Source of the DNA: Candidatus Margulisiibacteriota bacterium
GTDB lineage: Bacteria; Margulisbacteria; WOR-1; O2-12-FULL-45-9; XYB2-FULL-48-7
Reading direction: 5' to 3'
Length of the DNA: 10,024 bases
Assembly (NCBI GenBank): GCA_028717325.1
Contig: JAQUOB010000022.1
Coordinates: forward strand, 1,944-11,967
Position numbers and translations under genes: made by a program. Of the stretch, positions 6,228 to 10,024 are shown piece by piece (positions within the stretch are counted from its first letter, which is position 1; the number at the start of each line of letters is the position of its first letter). The notes below the pieces were generated by a model that did not search any database, was not told where the DNA came from, and saw only the letters and a program-made list of their open reading frames with translations.

Positions 6228-6601
6228 TATTTATCTCCCTTTTCGGGTTTCATCTCGTTTTTGCCCTTGCCGCTCGTTTTCGATGTTGTCTCGGACCGAT
6301 AGATCACATGCCGGTGATTGGGATAGGGCATAATGATGATCTGGTCAGAGTAGACGGCGATCAGGCTGGGTGCTTTGGCCGCGGCGGGGATCAATATCCT
6401 GTTGACGATCGTCCTCATCTCGCCCGCGTTGAACTCTTGGGGATTTTCCGCCACCAGGCGAACCAGCCAGGCGATCTCGCTTCGGCTGATAATTCCTTCG
6501 GCGGTTTTTAGCGCCAGAGCGTAGATATTCAACCGAAGACCCAGATGGTATCTTATTCCCGAAAAACTTGTCTTAAATGGGTTCACTCCGTAAATTTTCA
6601 T
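6227..6601 (-). CDS. Unrecognised small protein, 124 aa, MKIYGVN start
   Basis: I do not recognise this protein. It overlaps the 607-aa gene by 4 bp (ATGA) and the next small gene by 1 bp, so it lies firmly within the cluster. The sequence suggests a helical core (IYALALKTAEGIISRSEIAW, then NAGEMRTIVNRILIPAAAK) followed by two beta strands (LIAVYSDQIIIMPY, RHVIYRS) and a disordered Lys/Glu/Gly-rich tail (108-124). There is no signal peptide, transmembrane helix or cysteine pair. The first 15 residues (MKIYGVNPFKTSFSG) look like a separate short leader. The GIISRSEIAWLV segment is faintly like GIIYRNEATKLIAKF near the C-terminus of the upstream 607-aa protein, too weak to claim homology. Only a poor AGAAAGAAA precedes the ATG, so translation probably depends on coupling. 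Confidence 0.68.
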   Translation of the reverse strand: MKIYGVNPFKTSFSGIRYHLGLRLNIYALALKTAEGIISRSEIAWLVRLVAENPQEFNAGEMRTIVNRILIPAAAKAPSLIAVYSDQIIIMPYPNHRHVIYRSETTSKTSGKGKNEMKPEKGDK

Positions 6602-8421
6602 TTTCTTTCTGGTTGGTTTGCGTAGTCGCGGAAAAAAGCCAGGATCTTAATGGCGTCCCTTAAATTCGACCTCCATCCCGCAATTTCATGATTGTATTCC
6701 TCCACTAAATTATTTGGATCACTATCAAGGTAATCCAGCCACGATATTACACTTGAGTTGTTAAACTTGGCGATTAGTTTAGTGGCTTCATTTCGGTAGA
6801 TAATGCCTTGTTCCAATTGCCAATTAATGCTGCGGATCTTGCCGATAACTGACATAAGGTCAATATCTGTTTGGCAAATTGATGGCCGTGGTGGTTTGGC
6901 CGGTTGGCTTGCTGCTGTGGCTTTTGCCTCTTTTTCAACGACAACTGCCTGCAGCGGCCTTTCCGCCATGGCGCGAATTAAATCTTTAACCGACCATTTG
7001 TCCGAGAAATCTTCAATGGTTAAGCGGAAAGGGAAATGCCCGTACGCTTCATCATAATATTGTTCTCTCAATGATTTAAATGTTTCGGAGCGCATAACCC
7101 CTCGAGGTTGATATAAGCCAAAAATGAACTGTTGGGCGGAGACCAGCTCCTCTTCAGGGCTTAAAAAATGTGCATCATCAAAGATAAATATTTGCCCATC
7201 AGCGATCGCTTTTAATAATAATGGCGCGATGGTATCAAGAAATTCTTTAGTGCAATAAACCTTGAAGGAGCGATCATGATGAACCAAAACAGCCCCAGTA
7301 TCAACGAATTCGCTATATCTCAGCGAACTGGAATGCGCGAGATAATCGGGAATAAAACCTGTTTTCATTGTTTCGCCGACGGTCCGAATGAAAACATATT
7401 TTCCAATAATCCCTGCCGCATTTGTTCGAAAATCGTCAAACCGACCCTCTCTTGGTCGAGGCAGCGCGTCCGGGTCATGATGTTCAAGGATCAGATAATG
7501 TTGGCCGCTGGCTTCCTGATGTTCTTCGCCGATCACTTTGGCTTTAATTGTTTGGCCCTTGCTTAAGCCATATGGCTCTTTAATCCAGCCGGTGACCCCC
7601 TTGACAGGAGTAAAAGCGCCCATGCTGTTAACATTATCAATGGTCACATCAATTAGATCGCCGGGCTTAAATCGCGATCCCGGGGCCGGGCTTGGGCGAT
7701 GCTGTTCAGCCGGCCTGATGGGAGCGGCGGGTGTGCTGGTGGCCGATTGTGGCCGGTGATCGTAGATGCCGCCTCGATATCCCGTTTGATATGCCGGAAT
7801 AACGACCTCTTCGATCGGCGCGGGCCCGATCGCCAGTTGAAAATTATTTATGATCTTGGCTAATTTGCAAAATGTGTCCCGTTGCGCGATCAGTTCCGGC
7901 GTCCAGTCCTGTCCGATCTTGGCCTTGTAGTTTTCTACTTCGGCCTTTGCCAGAGCGAGCCATTTTTCGGCCTCTTTTTGTACGGCCGGCAAACTGCCGC
8001 GAGCGGGCCCTTTTTTATACAGGTTTTTTCCTGCCGATAATAGCTCATCCGGAGAATTAAACTTCATTTCGGTGGCGGTCGGTTCGGGTTTCGTCTGTTC
8101 CGGCAGTTTTGGCGAGGTTGACTCGATTTTTCCTCGGCAGAGAAAAACTTGGCCTTCCAGCCCTCGAGTTCTTTTAATTTCGACATTGATAATGTCGCCG
8201 ATCCGCAAGTCGGGAGGGATAGGGCGGGAAAGAGCGAAAAGATCCGAACTCGAATACCCGGCGACATGATCGATAAATTTGGCTAAAACAGCTCCGGTTT
8301 TCACAACAATATCAGTAACTTCCGCTCGATAAGAAGCAGGGGCGGTGCCGCGCCTCTCGATAGCTCTAACGCGAGTGGCTCCTTGTTCCATCATGTGCTT
8401 GATTCTTATGCCTAAGCTCAT
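6598..8421 (-). CDS. Modular protein with S1/OB-like domain(s), paralogue of the upstream gene
   Basis: This 607-aa protein is of unknown function. Residues about 31-100 may be an OB fold (YRAEVTDIVVKTGAVLAKFI, then RIGDIINVEIKR). Residues 122-214 are a helical block shared with the upstream protein (EAEKWLALAKAEVENYK; RDTFCKLAKIINNF). Residues 222-250 are a Pro/Ala-rich linker. Residues 251-316 look like an S1 domain (KPGDLIDVTIDNVNSMGAFT, VTGWI, LSKGQTIKAKVIGEE). Residues 318-512 are a second shared block (DALPRPREG, LLLKAIADGQ, LSPEEELV, TFKSLREQYYDEAYGHFPF). The tail is helical (ISWLDYLDSD). No signal or membrane segment is seen. The S1-like part suggests RNA or single-stranded nucleic acid binding, but no catalytic motif is visible. 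The start is firm: AAGGAGA at 8428-8434 directly follows the upstream stop. The 3' end overlaps the next gene by 4 bp. Confidence 0.8.
   Translation of the reverse strand: MSLGIRIKHMMEQGATRVRAIERRGTAPASYRAEVTDIVVKTGAVLAKFIDHVAGYSSSDLFALSRPIPPDLRIGDIINVEIKRTRGLEGQVFLCRGKIESTSPKLPEQTKPEPTATEMKFNSPDELLSAGKNLYKKGPARGSLPAVQKEAEKWLALAKAEVENYKAKIGQDWTPELIAQRDTFCKLAKIINNFQLAIGPAPIEEVVIPAYQTGYRGGIYDHRPQSATSTPAAPIRPAEQHRPSPAPGSRFKPGDLIDVTIDNVNSMGAFTPVKGVTGWIKEPYGLSKGQTIKAKVIGEEHQEASGQHYLILEHHDPDALPRPREGRFDDFRTNAAGIIGKYVFIRTVGETMKTGFIPDYLAHSSSLRYSEFVDTGAVLVHHDRSFKVYCTKEFLDTIAPLLLKAIADGQIFIFDDAHFLSPEEELVSAQQFIFGLYQPRGVMRSETFKSLREQYYDEAYGHFPFRLTIEDFSDKWSVKDLIRAMAERPLQAVVVEKEAKATAASQPAKPPRPSICQTDIDLMSVIGKIRSINWQLEQGIIYRNEATKLIAKFNNSSVISWLDYLDSDPNNLVEEYNHEIAGWRSNLRDAIKILAFFRDYANQPERK
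6886..7473 (-). repeat. Paralogous block B, copy 1 (in the 607-aa gene)
   Basis: This stretch encodes residues 317-512 and matches 8744-9313 at protein and, in patches, at DNA level. A 27-bp run (7058-7084 against 8910-8936) and an 18-bp run (7025-7042 against 8880-8897) are identical between the copies. Such runs point to a fairly recent duplication or to gene conversion. Divergence is stronger elsewhere. Confidence 0.75.
7474..7674 (-). other. S1/OB-like domain within the 607-aa protein
   Basis: Residues 250-316 follow the S1 pattern: FKPGDLIDVTIDNVNSMGAF, an acidic-free turn, GVTGWIKE, then LSKGQTIKAKVIG and a final strand YLILEHH. It sits exactly between the two blocks shared with the 527-aa paralogue, which has only a short His/Pro-rich linker here. 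It was therefore inserted in one copy or lost from the other. The fold is inferred from pattern, not from a profile search. Confidence 0.6.
7780..8058 (-). repeat. Paralogous block A, copy 1 (in the 607-aa gene)
   Basis: This helical module covers residues 122-214, from the SPDELLSAGKNLY segment to IPAYQTG. Its partner is 9386-9664. Shared landmarks are EAE(K/E)W.ALAK, the W-T dipeptide pattern, RDTFCKLA and the IP.YQ.G end. Confidence 0.65.
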
Positions 8422-8434
8422 AAATTATCTCCTT

Positions 8435-10018
8435 CTAAGTTTTTTTATAAACCCGATCCAAAATATACAATGTGGCTTTGATTAAATTAGGATAATAATC
8501 CGGATTACGCGTGATTCTCAATCTCTCCTGATATTCATCTGGATATGCAGCCGTCAGCGCGGCTACGCCACCCGAATCAAGGTGTTTCAGCCAAGGCCTA
8601 ATATCTTCGCCAGCCAAAGAGGTTATTCGTGTTTTTCTTTCAGGACCGTTAAACTCGCCAAGATTAGGATCAGGTGAGTGCCAGATCTCAAAGATTTTCG
8701 CGCAGGTCTCCCTCAAATAGTACAGCCTATCGCAGCTAAGCGGGCGCGGCGGTTTTGCTGATTGATTTACCGCTGTTTCTGGCTCTTTTTCAATCCCAAC
8801 CGCCTGCAGATGTCTTTTTGCCATAGCTTCAATTAAATCCCTGACCGTCCATTTCTGCGAAAAACCTTCGATGGTTAAACGGAAAGGGAAATGCCCGAAC
8901 GCATCATTGTATTGTTCTCTCAATGATTTAAATGTTCCGGAGGGCATAACTCCCCGAGGCGTATATGACCCAATGTGTTGTTGGGCGCAAACAAGCTCCT
9001 CTTCAGGACTCAAATAATAATGCATATCAAAAATAAAGTTTTGCCCGTCGGCAATCGCTTTTAATAAAAGAGGCGCGGTGCTTTCGAGAAAATCTTTAGT
9101 GCAATGGATCTTAAGGGCACGATGCTGATGATTTAATACAATCCCCGTATCAATGACGGGGCTCCATTCCAACCGATCGGAATGAGAAAGATGAATAGGC
9201 ACAAATTCCTTTCTTTTTTCTCCACCGAAGCGAACATAGTTGCCTATAAACCCTTCAACGGTTATGCGAAGTCCGTCGAGGAAACCTTCCCTTGGTCGCG
9301 GAAACGCATCCGGGGCATGTCGATCCGGTTTGGCTTGAGCGTGTGGGGCATGGTTTGCCGTTTTTGGCAGATGTTCAACACTCCCTCCTTGATAATGCGG
9401 AATTTCGATCTCTTCGACCGGCAATCCGATCTCTCGCTGAAATTTGCTTATAGTTTCGGCCAATTTGCAAAAAGTGTCCCGCCCTGCAAGCAAGTCTTGT
9501 GTCCAGCCCCTACCATTCGGTCCGATTTGATCCTTGTATCTTTCTATTTCAGTTTTAGCCAGCGCTGTCCACTCTTCGGCCTCTTTATGTATGGCCTGCC
9601 AGCTTTCGAAGGCGAGCCCTTCCCTGTACAATCTTTTGCCTGCCAAGAACAATTCAGTCGGCGTTAAAGTTTTCGGCTTGGGAGCGACCGGCGCTGGCTT
9701 CACTTCTGGAACGGAAGGTTTAGCCGGTTGAGCGGCGGCAGGGATCAGTTTCTCGACATTAGGCTGAGGCACACTGGGTTGAGGAGCAGGAGCGGCCTGT
9801 GCAACGGCGGGCAGGATCTGTTCTGGTGCCTGCGGCCGATAAACGACTTCGATCTTTGAGGAAAAATCATGAAGCGAAAGCCGCGCCTCGTCCAATTGAA
9901 AAAAGAGCGCGGTAATATCTTCTGGCTTAGCGCCGCGCTTGATCACGATTTTTTCTATCTTCTCTCGAAAGAGTTTCCGTGCCGTTTCGTACGGCTCCCT
10001 AAGCTGCTCTTTGACCAT
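8435..10018 (-). CDS. Modular protein of unknown function, S1-less paralogue (start may lie outside window)
   Basis: At least 527 aa are present. The frame stays open to the window edge (two more codons before this ATG), so the true start may be upstream. Residues 1-60 are charged and helical with KPEDITALFFQL (31-42). Residues 61-118 are a Pro/Ala/Val/Lys-rich flexible linker. Residues 119-211 (PTELFLAGKRLYREGL, EAEEWTALAKTEIERYK, RDTFCKLAETISKF) and 236-425 (DAFPRPREG, HCTKDFLESTAPLLLKAIAD, YLSPEEELVCAQQ, TFKSLREQYNDAFGHFPFR) are the two blocks shared with the 607-aa neighbour. The C-terminus (IRPWLKHLDSG, then YYPNLIKATLYILDRVY) parallels the neighbour's WLDYLDSD tail. There is no signal peptide, membrane segment or recognised catalytic motif. 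It ends 13 bp before the next gene, whose Shine-Dalgarno begins right after this TAG stop. Confidence 0.78.
   Translation of the reverse strand: MVKEQLREPYETARKLFREKIEKIVIKRGAKPEDITALFFQLDEARLSLHDFSSKIEVVYRPQAPEQILPAVAQAAPAPQPSVPQPNVEKLIPAAAQPAKPSVPEVKPAPVAPKPKTLTPTELFLAGKRLYREGLAFESWQAIHKEAEEWTALAKTEIERYKDQIGPNGRGWTQDLLAGRDTFCKLAETISKFQREIGLPVEEIEIPHYQGGSVEHLPKTANHAPHAQAKPDRHAPDAFPRPREGFLDGLRITVEGFIGNYVRFGGEKRKEFVPIHLSHSDRLEWSPVIDTGIVLNHQHRALKIHCTKDFLESTAPLLLKAIADGQNFIFDMHYYLSPEEELVCAQQHIGSYTPRGVMPSGTFKSLREQYNDAFGHFPFRLTIEGFSQKWTVRDLIEAMAKRHLQAVGIEKEPETAVNQSAKPPRPLSCDRLYYLRETCAKIFEIWHSPDPNLGEFNGPERKTRITSLAGEDIRPWLKHLDSGGVAALTAAYPDEYQERLRITRNPDYYPNLIKATLYILDRVYKKT
8744..9313 (-). repeat. Paralogous block B, copy 2 (in the 527-aa gene)
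   Basis: This stretch encodes residues 236-425 and is the partner of 6886-7473. Both copies keep PRPREG, CTK(D/E)FL, LLLKAIADGQ, LSPEEELV, PRGVM, TFKSLREQY, GHFPFRLTIE and PPRP in the same order, with short indels between them. Confidence 0.75.
9386..9664 (-). repeat. Paralogous block A, copy 2 (in the 527-aa gene)
   Basis: This helical module covers residues 119-211, from PTELFLAGKRLYREG to IPHYQGG, and is the partner of 7780-8058. In this copy the module follows a long Pro/Ala-rich linker, while in the other it follows the possible N-terminal OB fold. The shared core is therefore joined to different heads. Confidence 0.65.
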
Positions 10019-10024
10019 CCCGTT

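Noticed and set aside
9182..9667. 161-aa forward frame inside the 527-aa gene
   Set aside because: It is antisense to block A and part of block B, whose protein conservation with the paralogue shows that the minus strand is the coding one.
9674..9838. Pro/Ala-rich repeats of the 527-aa protein as a collagen-like or cell-wall-spanning segment
   Set aside because: The repeats are irregular and there is no signal peptide or anchor. A flexible interdomain linker explains them better.

Overview
The window looks like a chromosomal segment of an uncultivated, probably anaerobic bacterium. The genetic code is standard, genes are tightly packed, and several gene joints are 1-4 bp overlaps. The lineage cannot be fixed from sequence alone. 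A HydE-type radical SAM maturase points to hydrogenase metabolism, and a candidate-phylum relative of the Cyanobacteria/Omnitrophota type is only a guess.

Left part (1-3916) holds recognisable families. The C-terminal end of an unidentified + strand gene is followed, 7 bp later, by a tRNA-dihydrouridine synthase. Its last codons overlap a Maf nucleotide pyrophosphatase (ATGA overlap). Maf runs tail-to-tail into a minus-strand HtrA/DegP-like serine protease, and the two coding ends overlap by 32 bp. The protease has an intact His-Asp-Ser triad and one PDZ domain but no signal peptide or membrane anchor. From a 67-bp divergent spacer a + strand gene starts that fuses a HypC-like domain ([NiFe]-hydrogenase maturation) to a HydE-like radical SAM enzyme ([FeFe]-hydrogenase maturation). 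Its -10 box sits so close to the ATG that the mRNA is probably leaderless, and a 12-bp perfect palindrome covers the start.

Right part (3937-10024) is a five-gene minus-strand cluster, read from right to left. It holds two large paralogous modular proteins (527 aa or longer, and 607 aa), two small 124-aa proteins, and a 622-aa protein with the ATP-grasp and phosphohistidine swivel domains of the PEP synthase/pyruvate phosphate dikinase family but no PEP/pyruvate barrel. Gaps are 13 bp, a 4-bp overlap, a 1-bp overlap and 47 bp, so this is probably one operon. I do not recognise the first four genes as a named system. The 607-aa protein carries one clear S1/OB-like domain, which its paralogue lacks at the equivalent place, and a possible second one at its N-terminus. 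The second small protein shares a short motif with the N-terminus of the 527-aa protein. This cluster is the best candidate here for an undescribed system. No tRNA, rRNA, CRISPR, IS element or convincing terminator was seen.
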